Source: Echinococcus granulosus
Lineage: Eukaryota > Platyhelminthes > Cestoda > Cyclophyllidea > Taeniidae
DNA length: 64,000 nucleotides
Reading direction: 5' to 3'
NCBI RefSeq assembly: GCF_000524195.1
Contig: NW_020170381.1
Span: 2,400,714 to 2,464,713 of the forward strand
Of this stretch, positions 35,201-46,700 are shown one piece after another; position 1 is the first letter of the stretch, and each line of letters opens with the position of its first letter. The notes beneath the pieces were generated by a model, which searched no databases, was not told where the DNA came from, and was given only the letters and a program-made list of their open reading frames with translations. Position numbers and translations under genes: made by a program.

Positions 35201-36552
35201 GAATCTCCACGGAGGCAGGCAACGCACCGTCGACCTCATCAATTATCAAGCATGAGGGTTTGAACACCTCGCTACCACCAGAGGCGTTTAGACTGGCTTG
35301 ACTCGACACCACAGCCTCGAGGAGCTCCTGCATCGCGATCGGATTACGATCGTCGCTAAAGAAGAGCAGAGGCCACGAGCAGTTAACACTTTTATCTCCG
35401 CTCCCCTCGAGCTGATGCGACCTGCTTAAATCCCCTAGGCTTTGGGCAACTCATCTGGCATGCAGTTTACCCCTTTTCTGTAAGCATTGTAATTTCGAAA
35501 AAGGTCGAAAACGCCTGACATAACAATATTTAGGCGGTAAACTTATCGATAGCTAGGTAAAGATTGGAGAGAACTGAAGGAAGGACCTAGCGTTTATTTC
35601 GACTATCTGATATCCAGTATGGCGGGCAAGAAGATGAGCCAGAGTGGTTTTCCCCAAGCCCGGTGGACCAGAAAGCAGTACGACTCGGTAGCGAGGCCTG
35701 AGGTTATCCTTATGATCCAACTGAGCGATGGTCACCTCGGCTTCCTGTCTTTGGAAAGACTGTTGTTGGTGATCACTTGATCCGACATTACTCGACTGTG
35801 ATGACCACACAGGTGCAGCCGCTGCTGCTTTGGACTCAACGCCAAAAACACTAAGATCCCAAGCCTTCAGCCAGCACAAGAGCTGCCGATTTATATGCTG
35901 AGGGACGAAGTGAGGTTAAAACAAATCTACCAACCTCTGCAGATATTAAATCAAAGTAGCTGGTCGGTTCGTATTTTTTCACCCAGAGTTGACCATCAAC
36001 AGGACATTCTGGGGCAGATTCAAGTGCTGCAACGGTACGCCGAAAACTGTTCTAAACATCATTTCCACAACCAACAGAGTCACCATACCAGACGCTCCGC
36101 GTTCTGAACCAATTTGCAAAGGTCGTCAGGTAGCAAGGTTTCGTGTTTTCTTAAACGTGATAATGAAAGATCTGATTTAGAAATTTCATCCTCTTCAGAT
36201 TTAATGCAAAGGTATCGACGACGACCATCGGAGAATGTAATGGGAACATAATCACCAGACAGGGGAATGCGAGTATTAAGGAAGTGCTCTGAGGGAAGAG
36301 TTCGTTGGGGTTGCGAAATAGCCGTCTTTCGACGTTTAACTGGACGTCCAGTAAGGACATCATCGTCATCCAAATCCACGGAAAACTCCTCGGCAGCTGC
36401 CATGTGCATCACGGGCACTGCTCCCATTGGTCTAGAAATCTGAGGCATATTCTCCAAAACTACAGGAAGCGATTAAACTAAGTAAACACCATGCCCTCGA
36501 ATTCCTTCAAGCCTTCTAACTGCTCATCGATGTCTTCGACGTCGAGGTCCAT
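32210..36552 (-). CDS. CHTF18: CTF18, alternative clamp-loader (RFC-like) large subunit
   Basis: Thirteen exons join with all phases closing to 886 residues: 36552-36490, 36451-36089, 36051-35935, 35897-35587, 35355-35101, 34764-34563, 34491-34262, 34101-33990, 33724-33414, 33117-32899, 32820-32523, 32475-32415 and 32328-32210. CTF18-RFC loads PCNA and links polymerase epsilon and sister-chromatid cohesion to the fork. Landmarks in order: acidic N-terminus; LWVKKYEP before the AAA domain; Walker A GPPGLGKTT; INASDDRN; Walker B LIIDEVDG; VICICNDL; the RFC helical part (RDIRSCLNVLQ); LRPVNTQLYNAPEKQ; TKQMLAREVARERMRRAEA; RRDFFGR; and the C-terminal FKFKAGYSNAVRR that binds DCC1/CTF8. Human CHTF18 has about 975 residues. 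The first three introns are 37-38 nt. A minus-strand AATAAA lies about 40 bp past the stop. Confidence 0.95.
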
Positions 36553-38299
36553 TAAACTACACCAAAAAAAGAAAACACCAGTAAGCGCTGCACCACTCAC
36601 GCAATGCTATCATCAATCAAATCAGATGCTGTCCGGCTTATTGTTAGGCAACAGAGGTGGCTTCAGAGCCGCCTTAATTAAAGCCTCGTATCCAAAAATG
36701 ATATGTATATAGGTTAAGGTTGACTTCTCAAACTTTATCAATTTAAAAGTAAGTGAAAGTATAGACTGAGGCGTATTATAAATGGGGACCCTAATACATT
36801 ATTTGCAAAGTAGAACATAGCAGTCTAACAAAATAATTCAGTTCGTGGCGTTGAGTTCTTCACAAAACATGGTTCAAACGGGCTTGTTGGTCGTGATCTG
36901 AGTTGAACCCCAAGACGGCAAAACAAACGAACAACTGCGCAAGCTTTGCTGACGACGCTCTTTCAAAATAATTTACTTGAACCCAGTAAAATGCACTAGC
37001 CATAAAACAAAACAAATTATAAACAATCTGCATGGGCAAGGCTTTTGTTTTTTTGTGGGTTCATACCAACCATTATAAACAGTTCACCATGCATCAAAAA
37101 AATTTAAAAAATTTTTCTTTAATATTTACTCTGGCATCAATTTTGGTAATTTTGCAAGCAACTTACACCAAAATTTTAGTCATCCCCAAGTTTTAAACTG
37201 TGCGTTTTTCATTATTTTGATAATTGTATTGATGTTGTGATAATGTTGAAAAATGTTACGATAGGAAAAATCGCCTTTTAAAAGGGCATGCCTTCTTAGT
37301 CAGTAGACAGGCGTTCTTTCATGTGCTTACATTAGCAGCAAGATTCACATACAAGTTTAACTTAAAAACCATATCTTATGTGGTGATTTCGACATGGATG
37401 TTGCTCAACTGCAACATAATTTTCGTCGGTGCATTGCATATTCACGCCATCATCTATTCTTCGCTTCAAGGCAAGCAGTCTGGACTTTGTCGAAACCTCT
37501 AACTAGCAATAACGCTATCAGTCGCGCTGTTTGATTATTCCTTAAAATACCGTGGGTAATTCTCCTAGTTCTCCTGCAGAGGTGGCGTTCATAAAATGTG
37601 TAGTTGTTCCTCATATTTTAACGGTGCAGCAGTGATTTCCAGGTCATTTTTAGTAAGTTTAATTTATTGGCTCACTTATATTCTGTTTAGTCATTGGAAG
37701 GTATTTTGCTACAATTTTGGCTTTTTCTTCGGTGTTTTNNNNNNNNNNNNNNNNNNNNNNNNNNNNNNNNNNNNNNNNNNNNNNNNNNNNNNNNNNNNNN
37801 NNNNNNNNNNNNNNNNNNNNNNNNNNNNNNNNNNNNNNGTTTTGAGGCCGCCGTGTTCGACCCATCGCTATTGCTGTATCTGATACAATTGGATGTTTTG
37901 GTTGTATATTTCTTTAAATGGCATTTTTGTGACTACCCACGGTTCTGTGGTATTTCTGGATTTTAAATAGGTACTACGGCCTTCGGACACTGACAAATAC
38001 AAAGAGATCCAAAATGCCACATTTTCATGCGTTACAATCTGGGTCGTGTTTTGGGATTCCACGCAATAAAAACCCAAACTATCGTTGTTTAGCACTACCT
38101 TTTTCCTCTTTATTCTTTCAAGCATCTGTTTTTGGATAAGCGATAGTTCTACCATGCTGATAAATGGGCCATTTTGTCAATATTTTGAGCTTAAATGTGT
38201 ATTTCTGCAGCAACTTGCGCCTTTCCCCTCGAGGACGCTTGAATTACTCATTTATTTGGTGCAAAGTTGACGATTTTTTCATATTTCTTGCAGTGTTTT
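36553..38299. other. divergent spacer between CTF18 and POU6, with assembly gap
   Basis: CTF18 is read leftwards and the POU gene rightwards from this 1.7-kb stretch, so it should hold the CTF18 promoter and perhaps 5' exons of the POU gene. AT-rich runs dominate 36980-37260. A CAG acceptor at 38293 just before the POU start codon suggests at least one upstream untranslated or coding exon. Confidence 0.4.
37739..37838. other. assembly gap of 100 N
   Basis: A run of exactly 100 N, a conventional scaffold gap of unknown true length. Anything upstream in the POU gene could be hidden here. Confidence 0.99.
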
Positions 38300-40332
38300 A
38301 TGGATGAATACGCCACACCCACTGGTGATTCAGCGCTTGATCTTTCTGTCCTTCCTGAATATGATCATTCCTCGGCTGATATCTCTCAGTTCCCTCCCTC
38401 CCATGTAATTATGCTACCTGCTAGCGCCATAACCATATCAGGTTCCGATAACATTCCTTTTTACATATCGTCTTCCGGTAGGTCTATTGGTGTTCTATTG
38501 TTCGACTTTTTTATGTCCCTCCCTGTTGTGTATTGTCTATGTGACAGGTCAGTTGATTCTTGCGAATACGACTGTTGAACGTGTAAATGAGGGCCTTGTT
38601 TTTAAACAAGCTCCATTAACTGCAATGCCAGCACCATGTGCAGCAGCTGAACACGAACCCCTTGAGCAACTGGAATTTAATGAGAACTCTGAACCTGAGG
38701 TGTCAAATGATGCTGAGCAAAAGCTTCTCAATCAAAAAGGTTAAATGCGTTTATCTTAGCAGATTCAACCTCTGCATGTGAACTTGGCCTTATTTCGTGC
38801 TCCTTTTTAGTGAAAAAGTTAGCATCCAAAATTTCGAAGGACGACTTTACTACTAATGGCAACATTGTAGTCGGTGAATACAATGTGACAAAGTTAGCTC
38901 TTCTGGCGGACCGTCTGAAGCGTTATCGCACCACGAGGACTCTTTCACAGGCAAAATTGAGTCGAAAAATCGCTGAAACTACTTCTGGTGGACTCAAATT
39001 TAGCCAGTCATTTTTGTGCAGGTACCTATTCCTTAACTTTTTACTTTTAGCCCGTCTGTCTCTACGAGTGCTATTTAGCCCTTTTTTATTCACCCACATT
39101 ATTATTTTCGGGCTCTTGTGTTGGTACGGCTTTTAGCCAGCGCTTAATGCTACTAGCACCGACTTTTTACTTACACATCTCAGTAGCAAGTAGTATGGGG
39201 GAATGTATTTTTTCCATTTTCAGTGTTTTTTCCCGTTCTGAGAGCGTTGGCGTTTTAAGTCGTTGAGTTACCCTTTTTGGCAATCGTAATTTCACCCGAA
39301 ATAATGATATGACAGTACTCCTGGTGTCGGTAATGTTCTGCGCCCATGTGCATACATTTTCATCTACGTTTTTCTAGAGTCCTCGCCGGAATATTTGAGA
39401 TACCACCTTTATTAATTTTACTGAAAACTTAAAAGTAGTTTTTAGATTCCGGTCGGTCTATCGCCTTTGTATTCATTAACGCAGTTTTCACTTTCTCATT
39501 ATCGCTAAGGGGATCATTTGGAGGCATTTCATGCGCCTAAGTGGCAAACTAATCACAGCAGCCCTTTGTTGTACTCTCACCTTGCATTCCAAACTATTTA
39601 GCTTAAAATGTTTGGGTTGCGGAGAATGAGTCCGTCAGTTCTCAGTCCATGGAGTTTTCACCTGTTTTCGTGCTTAAAATACTGTATCCAAATTGCGATC
39701 ATGCTTTTGTACGCAACTAGCGTTTAAAAACTGGTTTTTCCCCACAACGCCCTCTTAAACCTGGGATTCTGGGAATTGGTACGTGCAACGATTTGAAGAG
39801 TTTGGTGTTTGTTTGGGTAAGTAGCTGGTTTTGTCTTTCGGTGTTAGGTTTGAGAAGCTTGACGTCACTCTGCGGGCTGCACTGGGAGCCCAACTCTACT
39901 TGGAGCAGTGGTTGGATCAGGTCGAATTGGAGGAGCAGGAGGCTCTGGGTACCTGTCAGAGGTCGCCCCTCCACTCCAACGAAGCCATGATAGATCTCTT
40001 GGACCTCCGTGAAAGGACCGTGAGTGAGGCTGACCTCGAACCTCCAAAGTGTTTCCTTCCTGCTCGCCGCAATCGCAAGTCCCGAGCAGTTTTTAGTGAG
40101 GCTGCCGTCGAACGGATGATCCAACACTTTAAGCGTAACTCTAGACCACGAGGTTAGTCTCTACGCCGACTTTTCAAGCCTTGATCATTGAAGTAGTCAA
40201 AAAACAGGATGAATTGCTGTTTTAGGAGAAGAACTTTCTCGACTGGCGGACTCGATTGGTTATGAAAGGGAGAGTGTAAGGATTTGGTTTTCCAACCGTC
40301 GTTATCAACTTGGGGTAACGCCAAAGCGTTGA
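38300..40332 (+). CDS. POU class 6 homeobox transcription factor
   Basis: Exons 38300-38477, 38548-38739, 38811-39021, 39848-40152 and 40226-40332 join in phase to 330 residues ending at TGA. The POU-specific domain is split between exons 3 and 4: LALLADRLKRYRTTRTLSQ, then FSQSFLCRFEKLDVT and LYLEQWLDQVE. CRFEKLD is characteristic of class 6 (POU6F1/F2, pdm3). A linker of about 50 residues leads to the homeodomain (RRNRKSRAVFSEAAVERM, then YERESVRIWFSNRRYQ), with the YxRExVRxWF of class 6. The usual Cys at homeodomain position 50 is Ser here. The protein is expected to be nuclear; class 6 POU factors act in neural differentiation. The N-terminal 130 residues are acidic and unrecognised. The start ATG follows a splice acceptor, so further upstream exons are possible. 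Confidence 0.88.
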
Positions 40333-40521
40333 CTAGGTGAAGGCTCTGCTTGTATTTACTCATTTCATCTATAATTATCATATTGCCTTTTCCTTCGCCT
40401 TCATCATTTTCTCTACGCCCTTTGGTTTTTGGGAATGTTTTTACTTTATCTTGAATTTACTTAACCGGTAGCTCTCACTAGCCTTTTTTTATGAACCCTA
40501 ATGTCCTTATAATTCGCAGCG

Positions 40522-40770
40522 ATGTCTGCGACAGCTGTCACGCATTCGCTTAGTTCTTTGGACCCCCTGCACTTGAACATTCTCCACAAGTATCTTTGCT
40601 ACTCATATTGCGACTACCTGCTGCTTTGTGCAGCGCTGAAGCGTGATGGCATTGTTAATGACGTCCGCTTCGAGATTGTCATCACACTCCAGATGTCTAT
40701 CCGCCACATCAATCAGTATTTCGGCATATCTTCATTCACCTCGCTTGCCTCATCTAATTATGATGTTTGA
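40522..40770 (+). CDS. doubtful open frame downstream of POU6
   Basis: An ATG placed two bases after a CAG acceptor opens 82 codons reading SLSSLDPLHLNILHKYL and CDYLLLCAALKRDG. No family is recognised. The frame could be an alternative last exon of the POU gene: a donor GT inside its stop region (AAGC|gttgac) would join it in phase. It could equally be chance. Confidence 0.2.
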   Translation: MSATAVTHSLSSLDPLHLNILHKYLCYSYCDYLLLCAALKRDGIVNDVRFEIVITLQMSIRHINQYFGISSFTSLASSNYDV

Positions 40771-43700
40771 GTGCTGGCCATTAAAGGTTCTTTTGTTTGA
40801 ATTGAAGGCGATTCTTCTTTCGTTACTCGATCGCTCCTTCTTCTACGCACTGCAGTCAACAAGTACAGTAAAGTACTTGTTTACAATTTCTTGATTTCTC
40901 GCTCTGAGAATTCGTTTATTTATATGCTGCTCACCCCTTTTTTGTCCTTTAGTACATTTTTAAAACTTTCTTTGCGTCAAGTAGTATGTGCTACTTTGAC
41001 TCTGAGTTGTGTATTTCGATTCTTTTACGATTTGATAAAGTTGAGTGAAGTGGTTAGGTCGTACTAGAGCTACTTTAGTTTTTTTGCTCATTTCAGTTCG
41101 TCACTACGGTATTTGGTTATAATATTGGGTTTCAGTAAGTATGTCGTTTAATCCTCTGGCAAACATAATTCAGTGGCATGTAATCATTATTTTGGACTTC
41201 CAAGTGGACGACGCGTTTTTGCTCTTGGTTCGAATGTGTGTTCAAATGGAGTTGTTAAATGAAGGATTATTTTTTACCCGAAGTGTCGCTTGATCTCCGC
41301 TTGGACCAACAGCATCCAGTTCGAGTGGGTATGTGGAAGTTGCGCACAGAGTATTACGCTGCTGTCACGTAGATGTTTCTTTTCGTTACTTTTTTTGCTT
41401 TGCTTTGACGTTCCAGTGCTTGTTGGCTGTAGTAGCTGTTAGGCTATTGTTTACGTTTTTCCCTCTCGGGTCTATTTTTTGTTGTCCAATCTCAAAGGCT
41501 TAGCGCTTATGGGCGATGTTATTTGGATGACAGCTCCTAGTATCAAGTCAACACCTTGTCGTAAATTATGCTTATCAACTGAAGATTGACACGGCTCCAA
41601 GCTTTTATTCATGAATTTAGGAATCAGAATACTTTCGTCAATCCAATGATCTATTAACGAAATAGTTGAGGGCTCTGTGGCTTCCAATTCACATAATTAT
41701 CTAGAATGGTTTTTTTTCCTTTTGCTTATTTCAGCAGAGGGATGTCTACCTCCCATTGACTGCTCCGCTCTTGCTTACCTCATTCTACTTTAAGCTTATA
41801 TAGTGGTTTGGCTGTCAGCGTTCCCTCCTCTCTGATTTCACCTTGTAGTTTTAATTTTAAATAAGAAAACGCGGTCTATGCAAATTTATCGGGAAGCCTA
41901 GCCACAGCACGCATTCTTAATGGGAGGGGGCCTGGGAACCCCAAGAACCAGCGCCTCATGCGTGCATCTGTATGGCCCCGTAAATTACGTATGTGCATTT
42001 CAAATGAGGCGGGTGACCCATCACCATGTCAAGATGGCTTTTTCCCAGTATACCTTTTATGCAAAACTAACCCCGCTGTCACTAATTGTGTTACCTGAGT
42101 CAATCAAAACGATAATTCGATAAGACCTTAGAGTGGCGCTTTATTTCGTCGTGAAGATGTCATGTTCAGGAGTCACATTCCCGTTTCATCATTTGCCTTA
42201 TGTTTATGTTAAGACAATGGTCTTGTGGATCCTCCTAGGCATGTGATCACAAAAAACCGTGTGCGTAGTCTAGCTTTCGCGATCTGTTTATGTCCAAGAC
42301 GCATTAATCAATTCACTCACCTTCAAAGATCATGTCCAGCTCCTGAGCCCCCCTGCATGGTTTGCGGTACCGACGAAGGTGTTCTCCGAAAAGGTTTTAT
42401 GAATACCAGGTATAAATTGGTTTAATGGTGAAGTAGATGGCTAACCAATTTACGGTTTTTCGAGTTCATATATTCCATGGGCAAGGATAAGCTCGTGAGC
42501 TATGCAGACCGACATCTGCAACCTATGCTGAACCACTGTATGGACTGGTTTTCTCATGAATAGTAAGCCATTTTGAAGTTCAAATGCCCCACAATCGAAA
42601 TTCACTGTAAAATAAACAAGTTGGCCCTATGAATCCTTTAAGGAATGAAACTCCCCCGTTTTCTGTTTTGAGCATGTTTTTCCAAAGTACAAAGTGTAAA
42701 GATTGAAAATCACACTCCTACACCTACTCACATTGGCGCGTAAGATTTTGATGATGCTAACCTGAACTAGTTGTCTTCAAATGTTAGCGCATTATGTTAA
42801 TTATGATGCAGTGTATTCCGGACGTCAAGACTATGTACGCCTTCCCTTGCATGTTCAGGTTTTGCACCTAACATCCTATCATATGCATACGGGCCACTAT
42901 TTTTTAACAGCATCAGAAACCGTGATGGCTTTGGCGTTTCAGAAGCCCGGTGCTAGCGCTGTGCACGGGAAGGCAGAGGTGGGAGGAGCTATCGATTTGT
43001 TGTCCACCGACGGACATCAGACCAATCAGGCGGTAGGGATGCTATTTCCCGTTTGATTGGTCGCAGGCCTTGCAATGCGCTTAAGCTTACGCCGTTTTTT
43101 GCGGTTCCCCAAGTACAGACTGAATACTTCGAACCGGGCGTCTTCCTGTTGCCCTTGCGGTCTCCTGCTAAAAATTTAGGAATGAGATTGATTTTATCCA
43201 GTGGAAACATTTTGCAGACGATATAGATTGTTGGCATGTGATGTGGGGTTGTAGTTATTGTTTCCGCATACACATGGCAGCTGTGGCGTGTCTTGGATAT
43301 TTTATTTGGGGAAACTATGATGAATCGACCTTACTCTTTGAGTAGGTTGGTCTTGTGGAAAATCCTGTCTGAAGGTAAAGGAACAGTTGAGCTAAATAAT
43401 TCTGCCAAGTAGGGATTTTATGGGAATCATGTCTCCTTGATCGCGCCATTTCTCACCGCTCACTACCGCATCGCGCGAACAATTTCCACGGGTCGGGTCG
43501 CTTGACTTCTGCGCACTAACTGACGCGTTCTGCAAAGCCTGACTGTCGGGATGGACTAAGAGAAATGAAATAACCGCTTCCCCAGCCGCCACTTCCAGTC
43601 CTTCCCTCTCTCACAGCCATTGTTGTCAGGCCATCGAGTCACGGAGATAACTTAGGAGGAACCGGATTGCTAATCATTTTTAAAACCACTACGGCTCCCC

Positions 43701-46700
43701 CCAACGCTTCTCCCATCTCGTGGGAGCACAATTAATGTACTTCCTTCCCCTCTTCCAGACGAGATCGGCTGTCATTACGGTGCTGTGTTTAAATAGCAAA
43801 ACTGGCATGCGGAATATAGTCTGATTAGTCTATGAGAATGCTAATCATTTGATGTGGGGACGGCCTTTTTCCTAAACTGATAGTTTGTTAGTTTGGGGCC
43901 TATAAATGAATGACGTATGCATTGGGAAGATCCTCTGAGGGCGAGGCTAGCTTTCTTTTATCTTCGAGTTTGGATGGTCAGTGGTCTGGTCCAAAAGATG
44001 CCTAGGATTCTCCTTTAAATGGAAATCAGTAAGTCATGGGCGAGGCCCTAAGAACGACTTGGTGGGGTGTGCGTGCCCATACATATTTTCCCTCCGATCG
44101 CAGGGGGTGCGGGCGAAGTTAAGGGTCTCGGCGTTCCTTTTACACTCTGCTTAACTTATCAGCCCACCAAGCCGCATTCCGGCGCCACGAAAAGACAGCC
44201 ACTCATTCTTCTTCTCTTTTTAACACTAACGTGTGATGGTGGGCAAATGGGGGCTCAAGTGTCTACCTATCTATAGCTTTGCTCATATTGCGTATTTGAG
44301 GGTTTTTCACAGATAAAGATTGACGCTAATTGAGTTTGGAATCCCGTCGGTTTTAACCGTCTCTTAGTTGAGGCAAACAAATCTTAATTACATTATCGAA
44401 GTAAAACATCTTTCAATTTAGGGATTATTTAGGGTTGTGCTTAACTTTGCATTTGTTATGTTCTGAATCAACTGTCAGGGATCTGTTACGATCCAGTAAG
44501 TCTACTTGAGTGTAATTCCCATCACTCCGATTTCCTTGTTTATTACTGGAGCTGGTCTGGTAGTCCTAAGGAATTCCCTACTGTACCAGCTAATGAAATA
44601 TTATCAAAGGCAGTTTTGTTAAAAATAATGATAATAATCCACTAATGTTTCGGTCGACGTAACTGCATTTCGGAAACACAAAGCATATCCCCCGGAGGCT
44701 AGTGCGAGCAAATGATATTGAACATACGGAATGCCCTACAGTCAGTTCGTACATTTCAAGGGGTGGCATTTTAATGCAACACCAACAATAATGGGAAAGA
44801 AGGTATAGTTAACTTCTTTCAGTTTCCGTAGTGGCAGGAGTCTTATGTTTTTTTGGACGGTGGTTGATTATTTAAGCACATCAAAGTTTCCTTTCGCATT
44901 ACTTCTCTCTTTAAAATGGTGGCACTTTTATGCCGAGTGCAAAATAAATTATTAAATCATGCACCCATAGCACCATTTTACTTGAAAAATGCTAGTTTTA
45001 TCCTCCCAAACCGAACTAAGGTGAGGATCACTCTTCTGCAGAAAGGGGGATTTTTAAAAGGGTAAACAAATGGATTGAGCTGATGGAGTTGGCCTCCAGC
45101 GGACTTTTGACTGAGGCCTTGGTGAATGCTAAACGCTCACACACATCCATTCGCATTCTTCTCAACACTGTCCACAAAAGCCTATGCATAGTTCAGTTTG
45201 ACAAAGTAGTGCTAAATGCTTAGTAAAAATGGATTTTGTAGCGAGTGGTTGTCATTTTGTTCCAGACAGCACCAAATCTTATGCACAGGGATAAAGAGAT
45301 GAATTCTGGTCAGCTTACTGACTGTAGACATGCCAGGGACCAACTGAATGGCAGGTTAAGTGTGTTCCGCTAATAAGTCCATTTGTACAGTTTCTGCATT
45401 AATGCCATAGAAGCTAATTTTCAATAATACAAGCGACAGTATGTGGCACCTTAGAATGGATTTCGCGCATGTGACCCTACCACAAGCTTAAGCACAGCAA
45501 CAATGTGGACTTTTTAGCGGAATTCGATCATTTACGAGAACCATACAAACACAACTTCAAAAAATAGCTTATGTACTGCTCTTCAATAGCTCAAGGACAA
45601 CATTCGGTTTAAAGTTGTTCGAACTAACCTAACAGAGTACAGGGCGGAACTGGAGAGCCCAGCGATTTCATCCAACGCGCCGCTACCCCTTTTTATCCTC
45701 CTGAGAATTACCCCACTCGCTGCCTATTGGCTGTCATCCCTTTCGTAATATGAATAAACAACTGTTTTCCCAGTCTCGGGTTAAACTTACTATGCCGCCG
45801 AGCCTTAACTACTGGAGTATCCTAATCCCCTCCCACTTAAAGTTTTTTGCCTATTTCATATCACAATTTTCAAAATTCTACCCTGTTTTATTCCTTTTGC
45901 ATAAGTGTCCATATTCGGTGGCCATCTACAGTAGGCAAGACAAATACTAGCACAAAATCGTCCACCCATGCTACCTTTTGCCATAGCTGCATGGGGTTAT
46001 AGTCTAGGCGCTCTCAACACCGCTAAACTACGCATTCCACAATATTCCACCTCGCAGCCGCCATATACACTAAAGGTAGTGCCAACTGTCTCCATTTAAT
46101 CGCTATTTTTACTTGGAAATTAAAACGGCGATCGGGCTATTCTGGGAATTTATAACCAATCCGTTCCACAATTCCCCGAATGGCCCAGAAGCCAGGTCAT
46201 AACAATGGAGAACATCAAATGATGCTAAAATCATGCAGTCGCCCAATGGTCTTTGCTCTCCATTTCTTGCATGTCCCTTGGGGACATTTCGGAATATAAA
46301 ATATCTAAACCCTCTAGAAAGCTAATAATAGCCTGCACCCAAGGGAACGTTCTCCCCATTTCGTTTCCTGTTATGAAGCGAATATTGAATGCTATTTGAG
46401 AGCGTTTGACACTCTAGAATAACAAACATGGTCCATAACCCTATTAATTTGTTAAGATAGTGGGAGTGATAAAAAGACAGGCTTGTCAAAACTAACTAAA
46501 GTAGGCCTGATTCGGTGGATAGATAAGCGAGCCCGGCTGTTCCTAAGATAGTAGCCAGCAGCCTGGTCTGCGTAAGTGCTCCCTTATGAATTGGGCTGCA
46601 AGATTGCTAGGCTAACAAGTCGGCCCAAACTGTACCAAAGCAAGTTTGCAATTTATCCGCCAACATCGAGCGATGCGTGTGTTGTGTTAGATGAAAAATT

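Noticed and set aside
39717..40127. 136-codon minus-strand frame
   Set aside because: It lies antisense to the POU domain exon, which has clear homology; this is a shadow.
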